Assembly: GCF_026210795.1 (NCBI RefSeq)
Contig: NC_089434.1
Location: 744,001-808,000, forward strand
Source: Rhizophagus irregularis
Taxonomy: Eukaryota > Glomeromycota > Glomeromycetes > Glomerales > Glomeraceae
Direction: 5' to 3'
Length of the DNA stretch: 64,000 nucleotides
Below the pieces are notes generated by a model. That model was not told where the DNA came from, made no database searches, and worked only from the letters and a program-made list of their open reading frames with translations. The first letter of the stretch is position 1. Each line of letters opens with the position of its first letter. Of this stretch, positions 1 through 11,983 are shown piece after piece. The translations under genes were made by a program, and so were the position numbers.

Positions 1-200
1 TGAGGGACAGTTTTCTTTTTTGTGTCAAAAATTTATTTGTCACCCCCGTGATACAAAAAACCACGCCCACAAAACCGGAGTGCAATATTTTGTTACACCT
101 AACTGCTAATTTAATCAAAGTTAATCAAATGCCGATCACGAAACTGAACCTTCTTTTTACAAATTTCTTAGTTTATAAAAAGATAATATAAGATTGCATT

Positions 201-2217
201 ATGTCTAATATTCGAAAAGAAGTAGTTAATGCAGCACTTAATAGAGCATTTGCATTATTAGATACTACTATTCATAATAATATACATAAACATTTTGAAT
301 TTAAAAAACAAACACTTCTTGCTGATAAATCTCTTACAGAAGATGAAAAAACTGAGGCAATAAAAAAAATAACTGAAACTTATGACAGAGCTAAAGTTCG
401 TGATAATTCAGGAATAAAAAGAATTTGTGAGAATTGTAATCAAGAATGTTTGGCTACATTATTTTGTGAATATTGTGTTCGAAATTATTTAAAAGCAAAT
501 TTTTCAAATTGGACGTCTGGAAATGATGATATTGATAAATTAATACAAAAATATCAATCAGAAACACTCCTTCCGAGTAAAATAATTGAATGGATACCAT
601 ATAATAATTTACAAAATATTAAATACCTAACAGAAGGTGGATTCTCTAAAGTTTATACAGCAAGTTGGATTGATGGAATTTATAATGAATGGGATTCTAA
701 GAAGCGACAATTAAAAAGATTTGGAAAACAAGTTGTAATACTTAAGAAATTAGAAAATGTTGAAAATGCAAGTAATAGTTGGCTTGAAGAGGTTTGTATT
801 TCAAGAGTGTATAAGTAGAAGATCTATTTTTAATAAATTTTTTTTTATAGGCTAAATCACATTTAACTATAAGCAGTAAATGGCCACGTATTGTTGCCTG
901 TTATGGTCTAACACAAGATCCATCAAATGGAAATTTCATGCTTGTATTGAATATAATGGATGTAAACTTAAGAGAATATTTACAACAAAATTATAGTCAA
1001 CTTACATGGAAAGAAAGGATTCAAATTACTGTTGATATAATTTCTGCACTTGATGATATTCATGGGGAGAATGCAATTCATAGAGATTTGCATTCTGGAA
1101 ATATATTATATAAAAAAAGAAGTCAGAAATGGAATATTAGTGATTTTGGATTTTGTGGCCCTGCAGATAAACCATTAAAAAGTATATATGGAAATCTTCC
1201 TTATATAGCACCTGAGGTTATAGCTGGAAAACAGGCTACAAAAGCATCTGATATTTATAGTTTTGCTATGCTTATGTGGGAAATTTCATCTGGACAACCA
1301 CTATTTCTTAATTGCAAACATGATTATGATCTCATATTGAATATTATTAATGGTATAAGACCAAGAATAGTATCAGGAACCCCTTTAGAATATGAAAGTT
1401 TAATGAAACAATGTTGGGATGCTGATCCATTAAAAAGACCTGATGCTCGTACACTGTGGAAAAAAATGGATGAAATTAATTTATATTATCAAAAAAAATC
1501 AAATGAACCAACTCAATTGGAAATAAATAAAAATTTTGAAATAAATAAAACAAGTAGTTTTAAAACAAACTACGCAAGTAGCAGATCATCTACAAGTAAA
1601 GTTCATCAATTTGGATTTTTTCCTGAACCAAAAAATGCGACAGAAGGTATTAATTATCATATACTTAACATTATTTATAAAATTTAAAATATATTAATAT
1701 TGTAAAATTTATATTTTTTCAAATTCTCAATTATAATAATAGAAGAACAAGAAGGTATGTATGAACCATTTTTATTTGAAAGTTATTTACCTATAATACC
1801 TAATGATTTTAGTTCTTTGTAGCATTTTATAGTAAATCATATGATGTCTTTCAAATTCCTGATAATAGTAAGTGTTTATTATGATATGATAATCATTAAT
1901 CATTTTACTAATTGAATTTTGCTTTATAGTTGATGATTTTAATAATTCAAGTAATTGGAAAAATAATAGTACATCAAAAATGAGTAGTATTGAAGGTACT
2001 AATTTTACTAATATTAGATCTTCTAAAATTACAAATAAGTATTAATTTATATCTTAAACTTTTTTAGCTAATAATAAAGACGCTCAAAATGATCATGAAA
2101 TTGAAAAAATGCAACAACAGATTAAGAATATCAATCTCGAAGGTAATTACATATTAAATCATATCAATTCAATAATATCATAATTTCTAATTTATTTATC
2201 TTACAGACGAAAAATGA
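201..2217 (+). CDS. Zinc-ribbon TKL-type protein kinase, gene 1, with microexon tail
   Basis: Predicted Ser/Thr or dual-specificity (tyrosine-kinase-like) kinase, probably cytosolic. By GT/AG sites and reading frame the exons are 201-791, 851-1646, 1743-1754, 1823-1867, 1930-1995, 2068-2142 and 2207-2217, giving about 531 residues. An N-terminal helical region is followed by paired cysteines (C76/C79 and C89/C92). The glycine loop is near 145-152 (EGGFSKVY), the ATP lysine is K182, HRD is at 274-276, DFG at 295-297 and APE at 317-319. All catalytic residues are present, and this is the only kinase in the window with DFG rather than DLG. The last five introns are all phase 1. The terminal exon stops after DEK because a short insertion breaks the NNPNLHSEEQ-type tail still readable out of frame to about 2278. 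The start was chosen because two paralogues begin with the same MS-x-x-RK pattern. The kinase assignment is secure; the exact tail is inferred. Confidence 0.85.
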
Positions 2218-2445
2218 AATACATAATAATCCAAATCTTCATTCAGAAGAAACAAGATGAATCTGAAATTCCTGATAGTATTTAATATCTTAAATTTTAC
2301 ATGATGTTAAATTACTAAATTTTTATAGATTTTGGTTTCTTTGAATTATTTTATATTTTTATATTTTTTTCTGAATAGTTTAAACACTGAGATTAGAGTA
2401 GCAAGATAAAATACTTAGCAATGTTTCTTAGTTTGTAATTTAAAT
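2218..2445 (+). other. Kinase gene 1 broken last exon and 3' UTR with conserved hairpin
   Basis: After the premature stop, the rest of the conserved tail exon is still readable to about 2278. The presumed 3' UTR contains the sequence shared by kinase 3' ends. Its possible stem has ACTGAGA at 2386-2392 and TCTTAGT at 2426-2432, with one G-U pair. From 2446 to 2917 only AT-rich sequence was seen. Confidence 0.5.
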
Positions 2446-2917
2446 TATTCATTCAATTTAGTTATCATATGAATTAACTTTTAAAATAAATTTATTTCTT
2501 TATGCAGTACTTATAAAATTCAAAATTAAAGTCAATTCAGTAGTCTATAATATGTTCTTTTAACATAAATATAAATTGTTTGATGAACTGTTTCAATGTC
2601 TAAAATTTATGATTCACAACGATATATGCTAATATAAATTTTTACAATGAGCCCTTAAATTTATTATATAACTAGATTAGGTTTATACATGGCGACTTTG
2701 TCACCGTCAGGCTGTTTAAAGCTATATTTTTATATGATTTATTAAATATAATAAAGTATTTTTAATGTATTTATTTATAATAGATACTAATACTATTTAT
2801 AGTTTATAATTGTTTAATTTATATTTGAGTTTGATTATATTATTGTGTTTACACTTATTTAAATATATATTTTTTTATATAGGATTGATTTTAATGAAGA
2901 AAAATAGACGGCGGGTT

Positions 2918-3402
2918 GATTAGTAATGTTTGAAATGAAAAAATTAAAGGAAAATAAAAAAATTACGGAACATTATCACCTACCCGTATTGTTCCGTTTC
3001 AGTCAGTACCTCGTTCTGAAACTCCAAGACTGAACCTAAACTAGTGGGAATAAATTAATTACTAATATTCAAAAAAAACCATAAAACAATAGTTTAATTG
3101 GACATTTTCACCTACCCATATTTGTTCCGTTTTGGTCAGTATCCTCCGTTCTGGAGCTTATGTTTGAAATGAAAAAAAAAAAATTAAAAATTAAAAATTA
3201 AAAATCAATCAATTAGTAATATTTAAAATGGAAAAACTACTCATATTATCCCATTTCAATTGGCGTCCTCCTTTTTGGCTGAACCTAAAATAGCAATAAA
3301 GAAAAAAAAAGAGCCGATTAGTAATTTAAAAAAAATAATGATTTCATATCTCCGTATTGTTTCATTCCTTAGGTCCAAACCAAACCTAAAAAGATAAAGG
3401 GT
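2918..3402. repeat. Degenerate tandem array of four units of about 90-150 bp
   Basis: Four imperfect units begin near 2918, 3057, 3161 and 3311. They share words such as gattagtaat, cacctaccc, attgttccgttt, gtcagtacctc and gaacctaaa. The units vary in length and are well diverged, so the array is old. No coding potential was seen. Confidence 0.55.
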
Positions 3403-4839
3403 TTGTTAGTAGTAATAGTGAAATATGTAGAGACTTATCCGCAGCATTACATTATGATCTAATGAGTTTAATTTTTTTTTAATAATAATAAATAAAATAA
3501 TATGATCATAATAATAAAAGATATGTAATCATTTATTTTTTACAGTTTTTTTTTTAGCCAGAACTAAATTACGAATTAGTCTACAACAATATTCACGGAA
3601 CAAATTATTTTAACTATAGCAAAACGAAATAGATCAGGCGCAGAAATATCACGCGTTTTCATGGTAAATAATCCAAATATTTTTTTTCTATTTTATTGTA
3701 TTCTTTCTATTCATAAATATTTATCTCACAAATATCTTTTTTTATTCTTCTATTATTGATTGTACTTTAACGTTTACTTACTTAATTATTTAATTATTAG
3801 CGTAACCTTTTTTTGCACGGCGGAGTTAAGGGAAGTTAAAATTAAATAATTTTAATTTTATAGCGTAAATTACAGTATTTTTTTAAAAACTTGTAAAATA
3901 CAATAATACGTATAACAAAAATATTGGAAATTAAAAATGGAATTAAAAAATGAATTTGAAATTAAAATTAAATTGAATTAAAAAGTAAGTTATAAACTCC
4001 ATAACGTTAAAGAACACTTTTAATAAATGGAATTGCCTAAAGTTAAATTCATATATCTATGTAAAAATGCATAAAAATTTTTTTTAGAGTTCAATGGAAA
4101 AGTCTCGTTTTCAAAATGGTTGAAATTGATGTCGATCACGTAATACAAAAAAATTCTCATACACGAAAAAAAATTTCGTTTCTTATATTTATGGTCTAAA
4201 TTTTTTTATAGTTCTATTATATCTTTTTTTAAATATTTCAATAAACACACGTGTATACTACGAGTTTGCAAAGTTTAGTCAAAAATAGACCAGTATTTTT
4301 TTTACTCTTTAATTCAAGATCTCACTTGAATCACACTTAGATCACAACGAATAAAAAAGACACTACACTAACCAAAGTATTCTCAGGTCTTCTTTTGGGA
4401 AGCAGTAAAATGGTATCTTAAGACACTACATTACATATTTATATGAAAATACTCGATTTATATAAATTTTTTTTATTAAGTCTGTTAACTCATTAATAAT
4501 CAAATTTTTATATTTATGGCTTTAAAAATAGAAAGAAAATGAGAAATTGTTTTAATAAGTTGCTATAAAGTTTGTCTATTTATTATTTATTACGTCGTAT
4601 TATGGGATTTTTTATAAAATTTATCTAATTAATTAATCTTTTTTTATCTTAGATACTATTTAGTATAAGAAACTATACTTTGGGTGAACAAATCTAATCG
4701 AAATTTAACTTAAAACGATATATTTTGATTCTTTATCAATTAGATTATCTATCCTGTACAACTGTGTAATGTAATACATGCATGATTGTTAACGGTAAAT
4801 AAATATTAATTATATCAATGACAGTAGAATTTGATCCCT
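3403..4839. other. Gene-free AT-rich stretch
   Basis: No open frame, splice pattern or repeat boundary that I can support. There are many homopolymer runs of A or T. Confidence 0.6.
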
Positions 4840-5437
4840 TTTCTCGGTTATATTAATTCATTATTATTTTTTATTACTTTTATTTTAGATTTATCAAAAT
4901 GAATTAATTCACTTTCAAATCGGATAAAATTAGTTTCATGGATTTTGCGGAGCAGATAGATTAATAAACAAAGCTCTTTTCTTAACAATGAATGTATCGA
5001 TTGTATCGTGCTTTTATTAACAATCACCGGATCAAAGAATTATATTAATTTCTCTTCGCCAACTATAGTAATTTAATATGATTGTCGACCAGAATTATAA
5101 CTAGGAGAACGGAAACCGTTGGAATGTCCGAAGCGCTGATGGATCGTAAGTAGTACAGACAACAAAGCAAATTTAAACGTACACGGAGCGAACGAAAAAA
5201 GGAGTAAAACGTGTTAGCACGACAATAAAAATGATTGGTGGATTACGCGTGCGGACAGACATACCTTGCATGAAGAGAGTCTAACCGTAAATGTCCTCAG
5301 AAAATGATTTATAATTCTTGTTTTCCCGATTCAGAAATAAATATTTAAGGGTTACAAATCACAAGATTATCTCTTTGTGAATTTTTTTTTCTCATAAAAA
5401 AAAAAGAAAAAGAAAAAAATTAAAAAAATTAGTTATA
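4840..5437 (+). promoter_or_regulatory. Duplicated upstream region of the first BTB-TLDc gene
   Basis: Closely matches 7890-8257 in front of the second copy, including an AAATAAATATTTAAGGG stretch (5335-5351) about 90 bp before the ATG that could serve as a TATA-type element. About 205 bp of less AT-rich sequence (roughly 5101-5305) is present here and missing from the second copy, so the two promoters differ by one large indel. Promoter function is inferred. Confidence 0.45.
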
Positions 5438-6923
5438 ATGGGTGATAATAAATTTTTGTCAAAATTATCCCAAAATTTACTTGAAATTTTGAACGATGAA
5501 GAATATTATGATATTACAATTGAAGTTGGTAATGATCCTAATGTAAAAACATTTCGAGCCCATATGGTTATTTTAAACTATCGTTCTCCTTATTTGCGAA
5601 GAATTTTGTCAACAAATAAAAAGAAGAGTGATGGAACTTTAGTACATATTAAATTGCCAAATATTTCACCGGATATTTTTCAAGCAATCTTAAGGTAGGA
5701 AGCAAGAATTTAATTATCATCATTATTATTTTATTTTATAAATACTTAAATACTTTATAATTTATAATTTCAGTTATATTTATGGAGGAAGGCTTGCTAG
5801 TGTAGGAGAATATGATGCTTCAGATATCATTAAAATCTTGATTGCCGCCAATGAACTTAATCTTCAAGAATTAGTTGAAACTTTACAGCTATCTTTGATT
5901 GAAAATAATGCAAACTGGATTGAGCAAAATTTTGATTTTATTTATCAAACGAGTTTTGAAAATAATTCTTTCTTGGAACTTCAAAAATATTGTACCGATT
6001 TAATGTCCAAAGAACCGGAAAAGATATTTAACTCTTCAATTTCAGAAAAAATTTTGATTTCTCTCATTCAAAATGATAATCTTCAAATGAGCGAAGTTCA
6101 AGTTTGGGAAAATGTTCTTAAATGGGGACATACGCAAAATCCAGAACTTTCTTCAGATCCTGCAAGTTTATCAAAGGATGATTTCAATGTATTAAAAAGT
6201 ACTTTACAACGTTATATTCCTTTTATTAGATTCTATAATCTAACTTCTAAAGAAATTTCAGATACAGTGATACCTTACAGGGAAATTCTACCCGAGGAAT
6301 TATACGTGGATTTATTGAAAACATTTTTAAACTTACATCCTGACAGCAAGCCTATTGATAAGTTGAAACCTCGTAATTTTCATAAACAAAAAAATGTTGA
6401 TTCAAAAATCATTACATCTCAACATGCTGATTTAATCTCGAAATGGATTGATAAATTAGATATTACAGATAATTTGAATACCTCATATAAATTTAAATTA
6501 ATATTTCGTGGATCTCGTGATGGGTTTGATCCTGATAAATTCCATGATATCTGTGATAATCAGTCTCGTACCGTGACAGTAATTAAAGTGAAAAATAGTA
6601 ACGAAATTCTTGGAGGGTATAATCCGATTGATTGGTATGATAATTATTATCTTACCAAGAGTACCAAGGATAGTTTTATATTCTCTTTTGAAAATGTTGA
6701 TAATATTGAAAAACATATTTTAAGTCGTGTAAAGAATGAAAACGAAGCTATATGGTATGCAAGTGATTGCGGTGCGTACTTTGATAACGACTTTGTTATG
6801 TATGGATATAATTTTTATGATGATAGTTATTGTCAAAAAAGTTCTTATGAAAAACGAATCAGAAACACTGAAAAAAAATTTTCTGTAGAAGAATTTGAAG
6901 TCTTTCAAATCAAAAAATGGTAA
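5438..6923 (+). CDS. BTB-BACK-TLDc protein, tandem copy 1
   Basis: Two exons, 5438-5694 and 5774-6923, joined in phase 2 give 468 residues. BTB/POZ spans about residues 10-105 (YYDITIEVG, FRAHMVILNYRSPYLRRIL, then YIYGG straight after the intron). A BACK-like helical region lies near 147-270 and a TLDc domain near 297-468 (FRGSRDGF, EILGGYNP, DSFIFSF, ending FSVEEFEVFQI). BTB proteins of this build usually act as Cullin-3 substrate adaptors, and TLDc domains are linked to oxidative-stress protection and V-ATPase regulation in other eukaryotes. Neither role is shown here. An AATAAATAAA polyadenylation-type signal lies about 30 bp after the stop. The next gene is a tandem duplicate. Start and stop match both paralogues in the window. 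Confidence 0.9.
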
Positions 6924-8257
6924 TTATTCTATCTGCTATGTTTTGCAAATATAATAAATAAAATGTTACATTTTTCAAATATATTACTAAAGTTATATAT
7001 GAATGATTGTAAAGAAATATTGACGGCTGTGTAAATAAAAAAATGGGGTTAAAAATTATATCATATATCGGATAAGCATGTACAGAGTACAATAGCTTAT
7101 CAAAAAAACGTACGATCAAGACCATCAATCCTATAGGAAATATGTTTAAATTTAATAACCTTTTCTTTTGTTTTTTCACACAAATTTTCTTTAAGTTTAT
7201 ATTAAAGGGAATAGATACGTTAGGATCAAGTGATGGAAATGGACCATTACGCTAGTAGATGAAATCTCTTATACGAAGAACTTGTAATTCATTTTTTGGA
7301 TTTTCTTTTTTTTTAAAAAAAAAAAAAATGTTGATGATTTTACTACGTAATCGATTTACATGATCAAGTTGTTTGTTACTGGTTTTTTTCGAAAAATGTG
7401 AATGTTCGTATTCATATGTATGATTGTAATTAAAATAATTTTCTTCTTGCGAAAATTAATTGATTGATTAAATTAGTTATTCATCTCACCAAAATTTTTT
7501 AGAAGTAGATTTATGATTATATCATCTACCATGAAAACAGAGTGACGTATAAATTTGTGACGGATTATCTACGGCTATCCGGATCGCATCTCTACGCTAC
7601 AATCATAATAAATTATGACTACATAATTATGATTAAGCAGTAACATCTTAACCGGTTCTTATACGGAAAATGGGTACTAACGGATTGGACGACGGCCATG
7701 ATGGATATCCGACGGATAATCCGTTATTCGGATAATCGGAATGACCAGATCGGAAGATTCTAGGAATGGATGGAATTTGATAGATTAATACGAATTAATA
7801 TTTTCCTTGTTAAATATTTGTAGGTAATAAATGCAATTTTAAAATTACTCAAGAACTTTTAGCTATATTTTCATTAATTAAGAGATATCTTTTCTCGATT
7901 ATATTAATTCATTATTATTTTTTTTTTAACTTTGGTTTGAGATTTATCAGGAGGAATTGATTCACCTCCAAAATGGATAAAATTAATTTCATGGATTTTG
8001 TGGAGTGGATAGATTAACAAATAAAGCTCTTTAATAATGTATCGATTGTTTATTGACAATCACCAGACCAAAGAATTATATTAATTTCTCTTTGCCAACT
8101 ATAGTAATATGATTGTCGACCAGAATTATAATAAAAATGATTTACAATTCTTGTTTTCCCGATTCAGAAATAAATATTTAAGGGTTGCCAATCACGAGAT
8201 TAGCTCCTTGTGAACTTTTTTTTTTTTTTCATAAAAAAAAAGAAAAAATTAATTATA
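6924..8257. other. Intergenic region between the tandem BTB-TLDc genes
   Basis: The first 280 bp match 9740-10030 downstream of the second gene, and 7890-8257 matches 4840-5437, so the duplicated unit includes both flanks. Between them (about 7540-7760) is a patch rich in ggatatccg and ggataatcc words, possibly a worn inverted-repeat element without clear ends. A T-run/A-run palindrome sits at about 7309-7328. No gene was seen. Confidence 0.5.
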
Positions 8258-9737
8258 ATGGGTGAAAATAAATTTTTTTCAAAATTATCACAAAATTTAC
8301 TTGAAATTTTAAACGATGAAGAATATTATGATATTACAATTGAAGTTGGTAATGACCCTAATGTAAAAATATTTCGAGCTCATATGGTTATTTTAAACTA
8401 TCGTTCTCCTTATTTGCGAAGAATTTTATCAACAAATAAAAAGAAGAATGATGGAATTTTAGTACATATTAAATTGCCAAATATTTCACCAGATATTTTT
8501 CAAGCAATCTTAAGGTAGGAAATAAGAATTTAATTATTATTTTATCTTATAAATACTTAACTACTTTATAATTTATAATTTCAGATATATTTATGGAGGA
8601 AGTCTTTCTATAGGAAACTATGATACTTCAGATATCATTAAAATCTTGTTTGCCGCTAATGAACTTGATCTTCAAGAATTAGTTGAAACTTTGCAGCTAT
8701 CTTTGATTGAAAATAATGCAAACTGGATTGAGCAAAATTTTGATTTTATTTATCAAATGAGTTTTGAAAATAATTCTTTCTTGGAACTTCAAAAATATTG
8801 TACCGATTTAATATCCAAAGAACCGGAAAAGATATTTAACTCATCAAATTACTCTTCAATTTCAGAAAAAATTTTGATTTCTCTCATTCAAAATGATAAT
8901 CTTCAAATGAGCGAAGTTCAAGTTTGGGAAAATGTTCTTAAATGGGGACATACTCAAAATCCGGAACTTTCTTCAGATCCTGCAAGTTTATCAAAGGATG
9001 ATTTCAATGTATTAAAAAGTACTTTACAACATTGTATCTCTTTTATTAGATTCTATAATCTAACTTCTAAAGAAATTTCAGATACAGTGATACCTTATAG
9101 GGAAATTCTACCTGAGGAATTATATGTGGATTTATTGAAAAAATTTTTAAACTTACATCCTGAAAGCAAGCCTATTGATAAGTCGAAACCTCGTAATTTT
9201 CATAAACAAAAAAATGTTGATTCAAAAATCATCACATTTCAACATGCTGAACTAATCTCAAAATGGATTGATAAATTAGACATTACAGATAAACTGAATG
9301 CTTCATATGAATTCAAATTAATACTTCGTGGATCTCGTGATGGGTTTACACCTAGTAAATTCCATGAGATTTGTGATAAACAGTCTCGTACTGTGACAGT
9401 GATTAAAGTGAACAATAGTAACGAAATTCTGGGAGGATATAATCCGATTGAATGGAAGTCCAATAATAATTTTGGTGTTACTAAGGATAGTTTTATATTC
9501 TCTTTTGAAAATGTTAATAATATTGAAAAACATATTTTAAGTCGTGTAAAGAATGAAAGTAAAGCCATATGTAGTGCGAGTGATTGCGGTGCGTACTTTT
9601 ATGACGACCTTGTTATGTGGGGAAATAATTTTTATAATAGTAGTCATTGTCGAAAAAGTTCTTATGAAAAACAAATCAGAAACACTGAAAATAAATTTTT
9701 TGTAGAAGAATTTGAAGTCTTTCAAATTATAAAGTGA
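8258..9737 (+). CDS. BTB-BACK-TLDc protein, tandem copy 2
   Basis: Exons 8258-8514 and 8585-9737 give 469 residues, nearly identical in layout to the copy at 5438. BTB covers about residues 10-105, BACK about 145-275 and TLDc about 300-469. The ATG at 8258 was chosen over an upstream in-frame ATG at 8210 because MG-x-NKF is the conserved start of all three paralogues and the upstream stretch would only add a poly-Phe/Lys leader read from the 5' UTR. Differences from copy 1 include an added N-Y-S near the BACK domain and scattered substitutions in TLDc. The frame is intact, which suggests selection or recent duplication. An ATAATAAATAAA signal follows the stop. Confidence 0.9.
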
Positions 9738-10903
9738 TAATCATTTTGTGTTTTTTTTTTAATTTTACGTATAATAAATAAAATGTTACTTTTTCAAATA
9801 TATTACTAAAGTTATATATGAATGATTGTAAAAGAAATCTTGACGGCTGTGTAAATAAAATAATGGGTTTAAAAATTATATAATATATCGGATAAGCATG
9901 TACAGAGTACAATAGTTTATCAAAAAAACGTACGACCAGAGACTTTCCAATTTTATAGATAATGTATTTAAATTTAATAACCGTTTCCTTTGTTGTTTCA
10001 CTCAATTTTTCTCTTTATTATTTTTTTATATTAAACGTTAAGATCAAGTGTTGAAAATGAACCATTACGTCATAGATAAAATCTCTCATACAAAGAATTT
10101 TTTTTTTTAAAAAAAAAAATATTGATGATTTTGCAAAAGTAAGGTTACGTAATTGATTTATATTGAATAGACCATTCTAATGGCTTTTTATGTGATTTAG
10201 TTTATTTAATTTATTTATATGTTTTTCTAGATTTTATTAACTGACCTGATTTGGGCATATTAGATTATTTTTGACCATTATTAATGTTCTGTTTGTTTTG
10301 TAAATTTAATATGTGATTTGTTTTTTTCGAAAAATGTGAGTGACCGTATTCATGAATAAATTTACGTGATTATAATTCGATCTGATACAATTCCAAATAA
10401 TTGTCACTTATTTGATATCATCTTAATTAATAACCACGATTACATTTCTAATTACACCAGCAGAATCGGGGAAAGTATATTTTCCATCTGTAGGTCGTTT
10501 AGCTTGATCAATACGATCAATGTTGAAAGTAATACTTCAATACTATATTTAGTTAAACATTTTATTTACAGTTTACTTTATTTATTTATTTTGTCATTTA
10601 ATCTTACCTATTACAGTATTATGGAGAACAAAAAACTGTTCTTGAGTTTGTAAATAATACTGCTGAAAGACAAGTTATTATAAACCATACTTTCATTTTG
10701 CTAACTTATTCTTTTTAATATTACCTTTTTTATTTGTTTAATTATTTCAAAATTTTAAATTTTTTTTTTCGAAAATCTTAAAAAACTATTTGAAATTTTG
10801 ATAGTGATCCTTTCACGTGGTTTATCTTAAATTGTCGATCTTAAAATAAAAGGAATTATCAGGTTATCGGTTTATAAATATTTATTTTGATTTTTTTTCT
10901 TTA
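9738..10903. other. Duplicated 3' flank and diverged spacer
   Basis: 9740-10030 is the copy of the 3' flank of the first BTB-TLDc gene, and similarity continues in patches to about 10380 (compare 7300-7440). A short frame starting MENKK at 10621 could be the worn first exon of the pseudogene that follows, but I cannot show it. Confidence 0.4.
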
Positions 10904-11500
10904 GGTATATTTATGATAAGAAGTTATTTATTGGAAAATCATTATGAATTAGATTTCTTTCCAGTGAGATACAAAAATTTGTTATCAATTTATAACCTTT
11001 ACCTAAAAACAAAGCAAACTATTTGAATATTTTGATTATTTACAATTTCAGAAATAGATTCCTCTTTAAGGTATCTCACTAATTTAATGTCTAAAATTTC
11101 GGAGAGCCTCTATTCCAAATAAAATTTTGGTCTTTCTTGCCAAAATGACAATCTTTAGGTGAATGAAATTTAGAGTTTAGGAAAGTGTTTTTAAATGTGG
11201 ATTTAAAACTATCACGTATTTCAATATTTCACGTAGAGAATTAATCAATTCTTCGTGAGTTTAAAATTTACTATAATCAATAATATCGCAACGTTTCTTG
11301 AAGAGTATTATCAAATTGACGATTTTTTTTATGAAATTACAAAGAATAGTTTAAATATTGAGAATTATATTAAGTTACGTAATAATTTAGTATGAACTTA
11401 TCAAGAGTTTATCATATAAAGAGCTAATATTATGAAACTGATTAGAGAAACCAAAGATTAATTTTGTATGTCAGTAAATGAAATATTTCATATTATTAAA
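10904..11500 (+). pseudogene. Decayed BTB-BACK-TLDc copy
   Basis: An acceptor-like ctttag is followed by the exon-2 start (YIYD). Family pieces then appear in the right order but in shifting frames with stops: LMSK and QNDNL near 11080-11155, VNE and a worn WENVLKWG-like run near 11160-11210, TKNS and IENYI near 11340-11380, and LIRETKD near 11430-11460, matching the IRETED motif at the TLDc end. It is shorter than the intact exon (about 1,150 bp), so it has internal deletions. It continues the tandem cluster to its left. The order of matches makes the identity fairly firm despite the decay. Confidence 0.6.
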
Positions 11501-11983
11501 GAAATTATCTCATCAATGGAAATGTGATTATTTTCTGGTTCTTTCAAAAATAAGTTACCATTTATATAATTAAATTCTTTAACATATGAATAATTTATTC
11601 ATTAATCACTCTCCAAAAAGTGAATAATTTATAATTAGATTTAAAGTTTATTCTTTAGCTAATAAACAGTTATTGTTAAATGTCTTTTTTAGACTTTTCA
11701 GTAAATTCTCATGAATATAAAACAAAAATTCTTAATAGTAATGATATTTACATCTAGTTTAATATAACTCCCTAATTTTGCTTTATTATTTTATTTAGTC
11801 TTATCATTAAAGAATTTTCTAAAAAGTAAAATATGACCTCAATGATAAAATTCATGTGATCGTATTCTTTTTGTGTATCTATTTAAAATCAACTACATAG
11901 CCACTTTTGTATGAATTTACTGACAATAATGGAAAAGACTTAATTGTAATAAATAATAAAGCAATTGTTATTCAATAAAAGTA
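11501..11983. other. Gene-free AT-rich stretch
   Basis: Nothing supportable between the BTB-TLDc relic and the inverted-repeat element. Confidence 0.6.

Noticed and set aside
6498-7179. Minus-strand open frames overlapping the BTB-TLDc gene
   Set aside because: They mirror the coding sequence on the other strand and recur at the same place in the duplicate, with no family motifs.
8210-8257. Upstream ATG extending the second BTB-TLDc protein
   Set aside because: The added residues come from T- and A-runs in the 5' UTR and are not present in the two paralogues.
9239-10005. Minus-strand open frames over the second BTB-TLDc gene
   Set aside because: Same shadows as in the first copy.
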